From Novosphingobium umbonatum (GTDB lineage Bacteria > Pseudomonadota > Alphaproteobacteria > Sphingomonadales > Sphingomonadaceae): a stretch of 64,000 bases of DNA. The DNA lies in assembly GCF_004005905.1 (NCBI RefSeq), contig NZ_SACO01000007.1:62001-126000 (forward strand), given 5' to 3'. Within the stretch, counting starts at the first letter, position 1; the number at the start of each line of letters is the position of its first letter. The position numbers and the translations under genes are program-made. Positions 1-8,706 of the stretch are shown here, piece after piece. The notes beneath the pieces are model-generated. The model was not told the origin of the DNA. It searched no databases and was given only the letters and a program-made list of their open reading frames with translations.

Positions 1-57
1 GAGGCGAACCTGCCCCACCATGCCTTCGCCCAGCGTCACCAGCGCATCGCTGCCTGA
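1..57 (+). CDS. 3' end of an unidentified gene (partial)
   Basis: Frame 1 is open from the window edge to a TGA at 55-57 and encodes about 18 residues ending in QRHQRIAA. It is followed within seven bases by a strong intrinsic terminator, which is the main reason for calling it. A leftward-reading frame is also open here, so the strand is not certain. No product can be assigned. Confidence 0.3.
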   Translation, partial: EANLPHHAFAQRHQRIAA

Positions 58-63
58 CGTTTC

Positions 64-101
64 GGAGGGCGCCGCTTCCGCGGCGTCCTCCTTCTATTTT
101 T
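64..101 (+). terminator. Rho-independent terminator
   Basis: A 12-bp GC-rich stem (64-75 with 80-91, one G-T pair) with a TTCC loop is followed by a T-rich tract at 92-101. It would end transcription entering from the left and insulate the toxin-antitoxin pair downstream. Confidence 0.7.
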
Positions 102-245
102 CCGATGGCAGGAGGCACGCGGACGTAGAGGTGGGACAAGCCCACCTCATGCCGCGCGCCTGTTGGAAACGGCGAGAAACACGAAGCTGGCCACAAACCC
201 ACATTTGCGGTAATGATGGATCGTTGTAATCGCCAAGAGGTCGTC

Positions 246-500
246 ATGAGCCGCCTGACCATCGACATTACCAGCCAACAGCACCAAAGCCTGAAGGCAC
301 TGGCTGCCCTTCAAGGTAAGACGATCAAGCAATATGCGCTCGAACGCCTGTTCCCCGCTGATGCCAGCGGCGATCAGGCTTGGCGCGAATTGCAGGTGCT
401 GCTGGGCGAACGCATCGAGCAGGGCTTGGCCGGACAGACCTCGGCGCTGAGCATCAGTGCCATCGTTGATGAGGAATTGGGCACGGGCCAAGCCTCTTGA
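246..500 (+). CDS. Antitoxin of a ParE-type toxin-antitoxin pair
   Basis: This small 84-residue protein begins MSRLTIDITSQQHQSLKALA, a beta-strand then helix pattern typical of ribbon-helix-helix antitoxins, which bind their own promoter and neutralise the toxin through the C-terminal half. The ATG at 246 is preferred over an upstream frame start because it has a purine-rich AAGAGG upstream and begins the conserved fold. The stop codon overlaps the TTG start of the downstream toxin, so the two are translationally coupled, antitoxin first. Its likely role is stabilising the mobile element. The family assignment rests on fold pattern and neighbour and is less certain than that of the toxin. Confidence 0.72.
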   Translation: MSRLTIDITSQQHQSLKALAALQGKTIKQYALERLFPADASGDQAWRELQVLLGERIEQGLAGQTSALSISAIVDEELGTGQAS

Positions 501-814
501 GCCACGCCTATGTTCTGACTGCGGCGGCCGAGGCTGATGTCCGGTCGATCATCCGTTACACGCGCCAGCAATGGGGCGAGGCGCAAGTCCGCGCCTATAT
601 GGCCAAAATCGAGCAAGGCATCGCTCGTCTCGCGCAAGGCTTGGGCTCTTACCGTGACATGAGCGATATGCATCCCGGCCTGCGGATGGGCCGCTGTGAG
701 CATCACTATGCCTTCTGCCTTGAACGCGACATCGATCCACCGCTGATTGTCGCCATCCTGCATGAGCGGATGGACCTCATTCAGCGGCTCGGCGACCGGC
801 TCTCATTGACTTGA
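497..814 (+). CDS. parE: ParE/RelE-superfamily toxin
   Basis: The 105-residue protein matches the ParE pattern: an N-terminal strand (YVLTAAAEADVRSIIRYT) followed by two helices and a C-terminal strand region with R-x-G-x-x-x-H-H-Y (LRMGRCEHHYAFCL) and VAILHERMD. ParE toxins poison DNA gyrase, while RelE relatives cleave mRNA at the ribosome; the sequence alone favours ParE. Translation appears to start at TTG 497 inside the antitoxin stop codon (TTGA overlap). With the preceding gene it forms an addiction module near the transfer origin. Confidence 0.85.
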   Translation: MSHAYVLTAAAEADVRSIIRYTRQQWGEAQVRAYMAKIEQGIARLAQGLGSYRDMSDMHPGLRMGRCEHHYAFCLERDIDPPLIVAILHERMDLIQRLGDRLSLT

Positions 815-1260
815 ATTGCCATGATGCAGATGGCTGGTCGGCGACTGGGCAGCGGCCAAGAACCCGGTGATCGGCAGCCTTTGCCAAGCATCCACGATCA
901 ATCTTAAATGCCCAGTTCCTGAAGGGAGCAGCAGCACACCGAACGCGGAGGACCGCTCAGTGAAGGGGTGGGCTATGGCTAGATAATTCATTTAAAAACA
1001 ATAGTATGCTTGTTGTATTCCGCCTCCGGAATTGCAAAAATGCGAATTCCGTCGGTAGAATAATAGGCCATGAGTAGGCCTATGTCGAGGCCTTCAATAC
1101 ATAAAGCATTGATATTCATATGAATTGCCATTCCGCAGGTGGAATGGTCATTCCGTCATCATTCCGGCTACGGAAGGCCACCCGCTTGCGCAAGGTCCGT
1201 CAGCAAGCTAAACATCGTCCTGCGATAACCGGACCAGGCTTCTCCTTGTGAGGAGCCGTT
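815..1260. other. Gene-free region; candidate origin of transfer (oriT)
   Basis: No credible gene lies in these 446 bases. The second half is AT-richer and dense in short repeats. There is a perfect 7-bp inverted repeat ATAGGCC/GGCCTAT (1063-1069 and 1077-1083, 7-nt loop), several ATTCCG/CGGAAT motifs in both orientations (about 1018-1175), and a CATTCC/GGAATG pair around 1130-1148. It sits directly upstream of an accessory protein, coupling protein and MobF relaxase, the position oriT has in R388-like systems. The nic site cannot be placed from sequence alone. Confidence 0.42.
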
Positions 1261-1551
1261 GTGACCAAACTGATCCAATGCGGCTTGAGCGTCAGCCCGC
1301 CGCAATACGAGCGCATCAAACGGCTCGCCCAGCAACACGGCCGTCGTCAGTCCGAGTGCATTCGCTCGATGATCGACTTTGCCCTGCCGCTGTTTGAACT
1401 GGGCCAGAAGGTCGATTTCGCCCGGCTGATCACCATGCTCGAGTTCAACACGCTCGCTCTCGACACGCTGGTGCAGAAGGCTGCGCCTGATGAGGCAGAC
1501 CGCCTGCTCGACCTCGCCATCGAACATGCGCAGACCTACCATGGCGCGTGA
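1261..1551 (+). CDS. Small relaxosome accessory protein, TrwA-like
   Basis: This 96-residue protein begins at GTG 1261 with GAGGAG about eight bases upstream. The N-terminus (LIQCGLSVSPPQYERIKRLA) reads as a ribbon-helix-helix unit, followed by a helical C-terminal half likely to oligomerise. In MobF systems such as R388 the order is oriT, trwA, coupling protein, relaxase. TrwA is an RHH protein that binds oriT and stimulates nicking, and this gene occupies exactly that slot. Its 3' end overlaps the start of the coupling protein gene by 11 bases. Identity is inferred from size, fold pattern and order; sequence similarity to TrwA itself was not tested. Confidence 0.6.
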   Translation: MTKLIQCGLSVSPPQYERIKRLAQQHGRRQSECIRSMIDFALPLFELGQKVDFARLITMLEFNTLALDTLVQKAAPDEADRLLDLAIEHAQTYHGA

Positions 1552-3979
1552 TGGGGATATCCGTTTCGACCGACGCCCCGTGGCGGTCGAGCATGAATCG
1601 GCGCGCGGCGAGATCGTTCGCAACGTCGGGGCCTTCACCCGTGGGTCGCAGCTTATCCGGCTGCGCTACATGATGATGATGGAGGGTCTGCGCTGGCCGA
1701 TCCTGGCAGCGGTCCTCAGCTTCAGCCTCCTATTAGTCATTCTGCTGGCGCTGCTGATGCGCGAGCATGAGGTTCAGCTTGTTGAGATGCGCCTCTTCGC
1801 CGACCTTTGGGATCTGGTCGATCTCGATCCAGGCCATAGCGTCAACCTGACTTTGCCGGACGACAGCGTGGTGCCGATGACCATCGGCGACGTGCCCGAC
1901 TATCCCGATGTCGCGCAGGCCTGGACCAAATTCGTCCGATGCATGGTCGTGGCTCTGGCCGGTTCGCTGTTCTTCAGTGGCCCGCTGGCGACCTGGTTTG
2001 TCCGCCTATCGCAGAGAATAGGCGTCGACATCCTAAAGGAGCGCCACGAGCGCGGTGCCATGCTGGTCAGCGCCGCGGTGCTGACGGGCGAGATTGATGC
2101 ACATAATGCTGCCGAATTCGACGCCGAATTGGCCGAGAGACACCCCACTATGGCTGCCGACCGCGTGGCTCGCGCCACCATCGCCGAGCGCGTCGCTTTG
2201 GGGCTGCATGTGCCCTATGCCATGGCAGGGATCGCCTATCCCTGGCGGCTTGAACAGACCCACGCCATGCTGATCGGCACCACTGGCGCGGGCAAGACGA
2301 CGCAGCTTCGCAAGCTGGTAACCGAGGCGCGCGAGCGCGGCCAGCGCTGCGTGGTCTTCGACCTCACGGGTGCCTTTGTCGAAGCTTTCTATGAGGAAGG
2401 GCGCGACCACATCCTCAACCCGATGGACCAGCGCTGCCCGCCTTGGACTATCTTCAACGATTGCCAGAACTATGCCGATTACATCTCGGCTGCCGCGGCA
2501 CTGATCCCCAGTGACGGCGGCAATGCCGAACCGTTTTGGGCCATGGCGGCGCGCACGCTCTTTGTCGAAATGTGCGTGAAACTCGCGGCGTCGGGCGAGA
2601 CCACCAATGGCGCAATAGCCCATCACCTTATGTCTGCCGACCTCAAGGCCGTTCACGCCAAGCTCGCCAACACCATCGCTAGCCCGCTGACTGCCACCGA
2701 GGCGGCGCGAATGGCGGAATCCATCCGCGCCGTGTTCAACACCAATGCCCAGGCGATCAGATTCCTGCCTGATCCAGTGCCGGGAGAGCGGCCACCGTTC
2801 TCGATCCGGCGCTGGGTGCAAGAGGAGCCGGTTCCGGGTTCGATCCTGTTCATCACCTCGACCCATACCGATCTGACGCTCAACCGCGCGCTTCTCACCC
2901 TTTGGATGGATCTGGCGGTCAATGCACTGATGGGAATGCCGCGCACTCGCGATTTGCGCATGTGGTATCTCTTCGACGAGGTCCACGCGCTCCACCGGAT
3001 GCCGGCGATTGAGCATGGCTTGCAGACCGCTCGCGGCTTCGGCGGGGCCTTCGTGCTTGGGATGCACAGCTTCGACAAGCTGGCGGAAACCTATGGCGAG
3101 GAAGGCGCGATCAACCTTGCCTCGCTGGCACGCACCAAGCTGATCCTCGCCACCGCTGACAAAAACACCGCCGAGGTTTGCTCGAACTTCATCGGCTTTC
3201 GCGAGGTGCGGGAGACCGATGAGGCCTATTCGATCGGCGCGAGCCGGTCACGCGATGCGGCCACCATCACTCCGCGCACCGAGGTCAAGCCGCTCGTCAT
3301 CCCCGATGACATCATGAACCTGCCCTCGCTCCACGGCTATGTGAAGTTTCCCGAGGGCTTTCCGGCAGCACGCATCCGCCTTGTCTGGCGCGACTATCCC
3401 AAAATCGCCGAACCCTTCCTGCGCAAGAGCGATATGCAATTGGCTGCCTACGCTCCTCCGGGTGAAGGCGATGAAGAAGCCGCTGGCGGTGATGGTGGGC
3501 CAGCGCCTGTCGTTGGGTCAGCCGAGCGGGCGATGGCCGAGCCCGAGACCGAACAAGATGCTCGGCAAGAGGATGCCGAACGCCAGCCAATCGATGGGAT
3601 CGATCCCCGCGAGATGACGACAGCGGAGGTCCAGGCCGATACGCGCGCAGAAGGGAAATCCCAGACCAAGGCAGAGGACGACGCGCCTGCCAATGCCAAA
3701 GATGCTGGCAATCTGCGCGACAGCTTACGCCGCCCGCGTTCGGCGCCGATGCGGGATGGAGCCGTTTCAACGCGCGAGGAGAAGGGCAGGGACGAGCAAT
3801 CCTCATTGATGAAGCCCAACGTCCATTCCTCGCCCCAACGCCGCGAACAGCAGATCACCATCGAGGAGCGGACCGGCCAGTCCTTCACCGATCCGGCCGA
3901 GAAACACAGCCATCGTGCGGCCCGAGAGGATCATGAGGCATCGCCCGATCTTGGCGATGACATGGATATGGGGCTCTGA
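1541..3979 (+). CDS. traD: Type IV coupling protein TraD/TrwB
   Basis: This is the hexameric inner-membrane ATPase that hands the relaxosome to the T4SS. Two membrane segments lie at about residues 48-73 and 134-153. A Walker A motif (IGTTGAGKTTQ) lies near residue 245 and a Walker B (WYLFDEVHAL) near 475. The last 200 or so residues are a hydrophilic, Glu/Asp/Gln-rich tail, as in F TraD, where the C-terminus binds relaxosome components. The ATG at 1541 is chosen: it overlaps the upstream gene by 11 bases, and the residues before it in the longer frame look unlike protein. The predicted protein has 812 residues. Four bases separate it from the relaxase gene. Confidence 0.93.
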   Translation: MARDGDIRFDRRPVAVEHESARGEIVRNVGAFTRGSQLIRLRYMMMMEGLRWPILAAVLSFSLLLVILLALLMREHEVQLVEMRLFADLWDLVDLDPGHSVNLTLPDDSVVPMTIGDVPDYPDVAQAWTKFVRCMVVALAGSLFFSGPLATWFVRLSQRIGVDILKERHERGAMLVSAAVLTGEIDAHNAAEFDAELAERHPTMAADRVARATIAERVALGLHVPYAMAGIAYPWRLEQTHAMLIGTTGAGKTTQLRKLVTEARERGQRCVVFDLTGAFVEAFYEEGRDHILNPMDQRCPPWTIFNDCQNYADYISAAAALIPSDGGNAEPFWAMAARTLFVEMCVKLAASGETTNGAIAHHLMSADLKAVHAKLANTIASPLTATEAARMAESIRAVFNTNAQAIRFLPDPVPGERPPFSIRRWVQEEPVPGSILFITSTHTDLTLNRALLTLWMDLAVNALMGMPRTRDLRMWYLFDEVHALHRMPAIEHGLQTARGFGGAFVLGMHSFDKLAETYGEEGAINLASLARTKLILATADKNTAEVCSNFIGFREVRETDEAYSIGASRSRDAATITPRTEVKPLVIPDDIMNLPSLHGYVKFPEGFPAARIRLVWRDYPKIAEPFLRKSDMQLAAYAPPGEGDEEAAGGDGGPAPVVGSAERAMAEPETEQDARQEDAERQPIDGIDPREMTTAEVQADTRAEGKSQTKAEDDAPANAKDAGNLRDSLRRPRSAPMRDGAVSTREEKGRDEQSSLMKPNVHSSPQRREQQITIEERTGQSFTDPAEKHSHRAAREDHEASPDLGDDMDMGL

Positions 3980-3982
3980 CCC

Positions 3983-6900
3983 GTGCTCTCGGTTGCATCT
4001 GTGCGTTCCGCGGGCGGCGCTGCAAACTATTTTGCCAAGGATGACTATTACGTTGGCGAGCACGCCAGCGAGGTCAGTGGCTGGGGTGGAAACGGCGCCG
4101 CCGAACTCGGCCTTTCCGGTGAGGTAGAGAAAAAGGCCTTCGAGGATCTCCTCAAGGGCCGCTTACCCGACGGTGAGCAAGTCGGTGATCCCGAAAGGCG
4201 CAGAGCGGGTATTGACCTGACGTTCTCCATGCCAAAATCCGCCAGTGTCCTTGCCTATGTCGCAGGAGATGAGCGCCTGCTCGCCGCCCACATGCAGGCG
4301 GTTCGTCAGACGATGGGGTGGGTCGAGAAGACCTTCGCCGAGGGGCGGTCCTATGTGGACAATCCCAAAGGCGATCCCATCCGTACCGGGCATCTGACCT
4401 ATGCCTTGTTCCAGCATGACACGAGCCGCAAGCTCGACCCGCAGGCGCATATCCATGTGGTCATCGCCAATCTGACCAAGGTTGCAGGCAACTGGCAGGC
4501 CCTGTTCAACGACGAACTCTGGAAGAACAATTCCCTGATCGGCAGCGTCTATCACGCATCCTTGCGGGCGATCGTCGAAGAACTCGGCTATCAGACCCTT
4601 CAGACCGGAAAGCACGGCCAGTTCGAGATCGAGGGCATTCCCAAGGACATTCTCACGGCCTTCAGCCAGCGGCGCGAGGACATTCTTGCCAAGGCATCAG
4701 ACCTTGGGCGCGATGGCCGAAATCCCGAACTGATGCGCGAGATCACCAAGCGCACCCGCGATGACAAGATCAATCTGGACGACCGCGATGGTCTTCGCGC
4801 GGAGTGGGGGGAGCGGGCTGCGGCGTTGGGGTTTGATGGCAAGGCCGTCGTTACCGAGGCCGAGGCGAGGGTGGGGCTGGCAGCGCGTAGGCCTTTCGGG
4901 GCCGGGGCTGTGCGCCATGTGATGGAAGCAGCGGCCGGTTGGGGAGAAGCGCTGCGTGAATGGCTCAAGCCTGGAGATCCGTTGCTCACGCGGGGCTTGG
5001 CGCGGTTGGGACTGTCCTCCGCTGAAATCGGCGCCGAAATGGCGGTCGCTTCTGCGGTTCGCATCTTGGGGCAACGTGAGGCAGCCTTTCCGATCCACGA
5101 GGTCTCCCGTACAGCGCTGAATCTGGGGCTTTCAGGTGTGACCATCGAGCATGTCGAGGCGCGAGTCCAGGCTCTCGCGCACAAGGGCCTTCTGATCTTT
5201 GGCAGTGTGGGTCGACCCGACGGGACCACCACCCATGTCACGACACCCGAGCATATCGCGCAAGAGAGGCGCTTGCTTGAAGGGCTCGATGCCGGGCGGG
5301 GAAACGCACCGATAGTTCTCCCTGCAGATCAGGCCGCCATCCGCCTCCAGCAGCAAGCCGGTTCGCGACCGCTCAATGAGGAGCAGTTGGGCGCCGGCAT
5401 CATGGCGCTGTCGAGCAGCGACCGTGTTGTGGTGATCCAGGGTGTGGCCGGGGCAGGCAAGACCACGCTCGTTTCGACACTGGCGCAAGTTGCTCGAGGC
5501 GAGGGGCGGCAGGTGCTTGGCCTTGCGCAGGCTAATACCATGGTGGAGATGTTGAAAAGCGAGGCGAGAATCGAGGCCCGGACAGTCTCGTCTTTCGTGA
5601 ACCAGCATCTGCGTGCGGCTTTGGCAGGCCAAGGGGCAGGCTTTGACGCATCCCGCGCCATGCTCAAGGGCACAATGCTGATCCTCGATGAGGCCTCGCT
5701 CGTAGCGAACAAGCCGATGAATGATCTGGTGACCATCGCCAATCGACTGGGGGTGGATCGACTGGTGATGATCGGAGATCGTGCGCAGTTGCAGCCGATC
5801 GATGCCGGCAAGGCCTTCACCCTGATCCAGCAGCACCGGCCCGCACTGACCGAACTTCAGACCAGCCAGCGGCAAAGGACGGAGAGCATGAAAGCGGTCG
5901 CTGCGCTCACCCGATCGGGCCATTTCGCGTCTGCCTTCAAGGTTATGGGGGATCGCGTTGTAAGTGCAGGGAGTGATTTTCGGGAAGCGGCAGCCCGCAA
6001 GTGGCTGGAACTATCGGCTGAGGACCGTGAGCGAACCGCGCTCTATGCCTCCGGCCGTGAGAGCCGCGCAGTGCTCAATGCGCTGGTACAGGAAGGCCTG
6101 AAGGCCGAGGGTTCGCTCAGCGGAGAGGGTATGGCCATCACCCGCCTTGAAAGCCTTCATCTCACCCGCGAGGAATTGCGCTTCGCCCAGAATTATCGGA
6201 CCGGCCAGGTTCTGGAAGTGATCGGTAAGCATCGGCCCGCTGGTTTGGATGCTGGCACCTATGAAGTGACCCGCGTTTCTACCAAGGGTGTCGTCAGCCT
6301 GCGCGATAGCGAAGGGCGGACCATCAAGTTCAGGCCTGATCGCCTTGATCCCAGCGACAAGCATGACAGCCTGACTCTCTCCCAGCGCGAGAACCTGGTC
6401 CTTTATGAAGGCGATCGCATTCGCTGGACTGCCAATGACAAGCAGCGGGGTTTGCTCAATTCCGCTGAGGCGCGGGTTGTCACCATCACACGTGAGGGTG
6501 TGGAGATGCGGACAGGTGAAGGTGTGAACATGTTGCTGCCGCATGGCGACAAGATGCTCTCACGCCTCGGCCTCGCTTACGCAATCAATATGCATCAGGC
6601 GCAGGGCATGACGACCGACAATGGCATCGGCGTCATGCATTCTGCCGAGCGCCATCTCTCCAACCAACGCCTGACCCATGTGATGGCCACCCGCGTTCGC
6701 GACGAGCTGACCGTCTTCACTGACGATCGCGCCGCCCTGCTGCGCGCGGTCGAGAGCAACGCTGGGGACAAGGCCAGCGCGCTTGAACATGTCGGCAGGG
6801 CTCCAAGCGCAGCATCACCAGACGGCCGAGGCCGAGGCGAAGGGACGCCGGCAAGTGCAGGTGATGGCGCGCGCAATGTTACTTTCGCGATCGATCCTGC

Positions 6901-6997
6901 GACGATCCGCAGCCGACTAGGTCGGCAAGCATCGCCTGTGCCTCAGCCTGAGCAGCCCACCATCGGCCCGGAAAAATCGATGGAGTTGGGACTCTGA
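3983..6997 (+). CDS. traI: MobF-family conjugative relaxase-helicase TraI/TrwC
   Basis: The 1004-residue protein has a TrwC-type relaxase domain at the N-terminus. Catalytic tyrosines are expected in NYFAKDDYYV (residues 15-24), and the metal-binding histidines are in DPQAHIHVVIANL (about residue 150-160). A superfamily I helicase follows, with Walker A GVAGAGKTT near residue 488, LILDEASLV near 565 and a C-terminal MHQAQGMT motif near 868. It nicks oriT, stays bound to the 5' end and unwinds the transferred strand. F TraI is about 1756 residues and R388 TrwC 966, so this is TrwC-sized. The GTG at 3983 is the only start that retains the conserved N-terminus. Confidence 0.95.
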   Translation: MLSVASVRSAGGAANYFAKDDYYVGEHASEVSGWGGNGAAELGLSGEVEKKAFEDLLKGRLPDGEQVGDPERRRAGIDLTFSMPKSASVLAYVAGDERLLAAHMQAVRQTMGWVEKTFAEGRSYVDNPKGDPIRTGHLTYALFQHDTSRKLDPQAHIHVVIANLTKVAGNWQALFNDELWKNNSLIGSVYHASLRAIVEELGYQTLQTGKHGQFEIEGIPKDILTAFSQRREDILAKASDLGRDGRNPELMREITKRTRDDKINLDDRDGLRAEWGERAAALGFDGKAVVTEAEARVGLAARRPFGAGAVRHVMEAAAGWGEALREWLKPGDPLLTRGLARLGLSSAEIGAEMAVASAVRILGQREAAFPIHEVSRTALNLGLSGVTIEHVEARVQALAHKGLLIFGSVGRPDGTTTHVTTPEHIAQERRLLEGLDAGRGNAPIVLPADQAAIRLQQQAGSRPLNEEQLGAGIMALSSSDRVVVIQGVAGAGKTTLVSTLAQVARGEGRQVLGLAQANTMVEMLKSEARIEARTVSSFVNQHLRAALAGQGAGFDASRAMLKGTMLILDEASLVANKPMNDLVTIANRLGVDRLVMIGDRAQLQPIDAGKAFTLIQQHRPALTELQTSQRQRTESMKAVAALTRSGHFASAFKVMGDRVVSAGSDFREAAARKWLELSAEDRERTALYASGRESRAVLNALVQEGLKAEGSLSGEGMAITRLESLHLTREELRFAQNYRTGQVLEVIGKHRPAGLDAGTYEVTRVSTKGVVSLRDSEGRTIKFRPDRLDPSDKHDSLTLSQRENLVLYEGDRIRWTANDKQRGLLNSAEARVVTITREGVEMRTGEGVNMLLPHGDKMLSRLGLAYAINMHQAQGMTTDNGIGVMHSAERHLSNQRLTHVMATRVRDELTVFTDDRAALLRAVESNAGDKASALEHVGRAPSAASPDGRGRGEGTPASAGDGARNVTFAIDPATIRSRLGRQASPVPQPEQPTIGPEKSMELGL

Positions 6998-7109
6998 CCC
7001 GGGCCGGCGTCATGTCGGCCGCTCTTCCGCGGGCGGGGCCTCACCATGGGGAATGGCCTCACGCCTGCTCAACTCTGGGCAGTGTTCTCACTGATGCAAA
7101 GGATGATTT

Positions 7110-8690
7110 ATGCGGATTTCTGCAAAAGACACGATTTGTGGCCTGCGTCCGGCGAAACTCAAGGACCTGTTTGCCAGGAATGATTTCAGCACACTGCGTG
7201 CTGCCAAGAAGCTGGGTATAGATGTGCGTCAGGCGAGCGAGACGCTGATTGCCTTGTGTGAAGCAGGTTGGATTTGTTTCAACGGCACACGCGATTATAT
7301 CGACCATTGGATGGTCTCTGACCGGGGCCACCGGCTCCTTGCAACGCCGCTTGTGCCGCGCTTTCCGCGTGAGGAAGGTCGCCGCATTGTGGACGAAGTG
7401 ATTGAAATGGCGAGAGCCATCAACAGTGAACCGGAGCGTTCTCGGCGGATCAAGGAGATCCGGCTCTTTGGCAGTGTGCTCACTGGTTCGTACGATGAAA
7501 CCGTTGGCGATGTTGATATGGTGGTGCTGGTTGAACGGCGCGTCCTGCCCAGCGATGTCTTTAAGGAACTGGAACATGCCGAATGCAAGGAGGCGCCTGT
7601 GGGCATGGACTATGTCGACCAGCTCTTCTGGTCCCGCAAGCAGATCCTGCGACGCTTGAAAAAGGTGTCCCGCAAGCTTTCCCTTCATGACGAGGATGAC
7701 CTGCGCGCGCTCAATGCACCTTATCAGATGGTCTATGCCTATGACGTCGAGAAGGAGCGTGAAGTGCCCTTCGATACCGCGGTAAAAGAGGCAGAATTCT
7801 CAACTGATACTGCTGAAACGGCGAGCGATTTCAACTGGCTCGCCAAGCGCCATGGAGACAGAATCGATTTTCCGGAAATGCCTGCCAAGGCGCCTAGAGA
7901 GGCCTATGTCAGTGCGAGCGCATTACAACAGGCGTTGCATATGTGGCTGCGCGGTGCGCCGATCGAACTGATCGCCAAGACTGTCGGCATGTCCAAATCC
8001 GGCGTGTCGGCTTATCTGGCCAGTTGCCATTCACGACGGCCCGTCGATTTCAAATTCGACAGCAGTTTTCGGGCAACGGTGAGCCAGGCACTGGAGCCAC
8101 AGCGTGATTACTGGATTGGCGTTAAACTCGACGTTTTGGCACCCCGGCAAGTCATGATCGAAGTCAATGCTAAACGATCGGACAACCGGAGCATTGTCGG
8201 CAATGCCCGCCTTGGCGTGAACCACGATATCGTTTGCGAGGGCGATAGCCGCATATTCCCAACGCTTGTGAAGATCGTCGACTTCGCGTTGCGCTGGTAC
8301 AGGCATATGGGCAAGCACTTCGGCGAGTTGCGCTGCATGGTCTCGACCGCCTTTTCTCCAGAGGACAAGCCCGAGTCTCTGGTCGCGCCATGGCCCATCG
8401 AATTTGGCATTCTGGAGCCTTCGATGGATGAGGCTTTGCGCAAGCGAGTCTCGGTCGCAACCATGGCATCGCCTGCAATGCTCGAGCTTACCATGACTGA
8501 GCGGATCCAGATCAAACAGTATGAGGAACGGGGCAGCCATTTCTTCAAAACCCGCAGCATCCTCGGGCGTGAAGCAAGGAAGCTGGCGTCGCTGGCACAT
8601 ACCATCGCCGCCAAGCGGCGACCGATGGCTGGTCTCGATGAAACGCTACGATTCTATCATTACATCGAGCCTGCCCGCCAAGCCTCCTAA
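7110..8690 (+). CDS. Nucleotidyltransferase-fold protein with helix-turn-helix segments
   Basis: This 526-residue protein starts at ATG 7110 after AAAGGA. Residues 1-70 look like a winged helix. Near residues 115-140 is a polymerase-beta-type nucleotidyltransferase signature, FGSVLTGS followed by VGDVDMVVLV, the GS...DxD pattern that coordinates metal and nucleotide. A second short helix-turn-helix (LIAKTVGMSKSGVSAYL) lies near residue 285. The last 200 residues are not recognised. It is separated from the relaxase gene by 112 bases without clear features and runs convergently towards the restriction-like operon, whose last gene ends 16 bases away. The combination of DNA-binding motifs and nucleotidyltransferase suggests a regulator or a defence-type NTase, but the target is unknown. 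Confidence 0.6.
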   Translation: MRISAKDTICGLRPAKLKDLFARNDFSTLRAAKKLGIDVRQASETLIALCEAGWICFNGTRDYIDHWMVSDRGHRLLATPLVPRFPREEGRRIVDEVIEMARAINSEPERSRRIKEIRLFGSVLTGSYDETVGDVDMVVLVERRVLPSDVFKELEHAECKEAPVGMDYVDQLFWSRKQILRRLKKVSRKLSLHDEDDLRALNAPYQMVYAYDVEKEREVPFDTAVKEAEFSTDTAETASDFNWLAKRHGDRIDFPEMPAKAPREAYVSASALQQALHMWLRGAPIELIAKTVGMSKSGVSAYLASCHSRRPVDFKFDSSFRATVSQALEPQRDYWIGVKLDVLAPRQVMIEVNAKRSDNRSIVGNARLGVNHDIVCEGDSRIFPTLVKIVDFALRWYRHMGKHFGELRCMVSTAFSPEDKPESLVAPWPIEFGILEPSMDEALRKRVSVATMASPAMLELTMTERIQIKQYEERGSHFFKTRSILGREARKLASLAHTIAAKRRPMAGLDETLRFYHYIEPARQAS

Positions 8691-8706
8691 CCCAAGCTGG
8701 TGGAGG

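Noticed and set aside
20..229. 69-codon frame near the left edge
   Set aside because: It crosses a strong intrinsic terminator and has no ribosome site or recognisable sequence.
803..991. Short leftward frame between the toxin gene and the candidate oriT
   Set aside because: No ribosome site and no conserved pattern; it overlaps the toxin gene 3' end.
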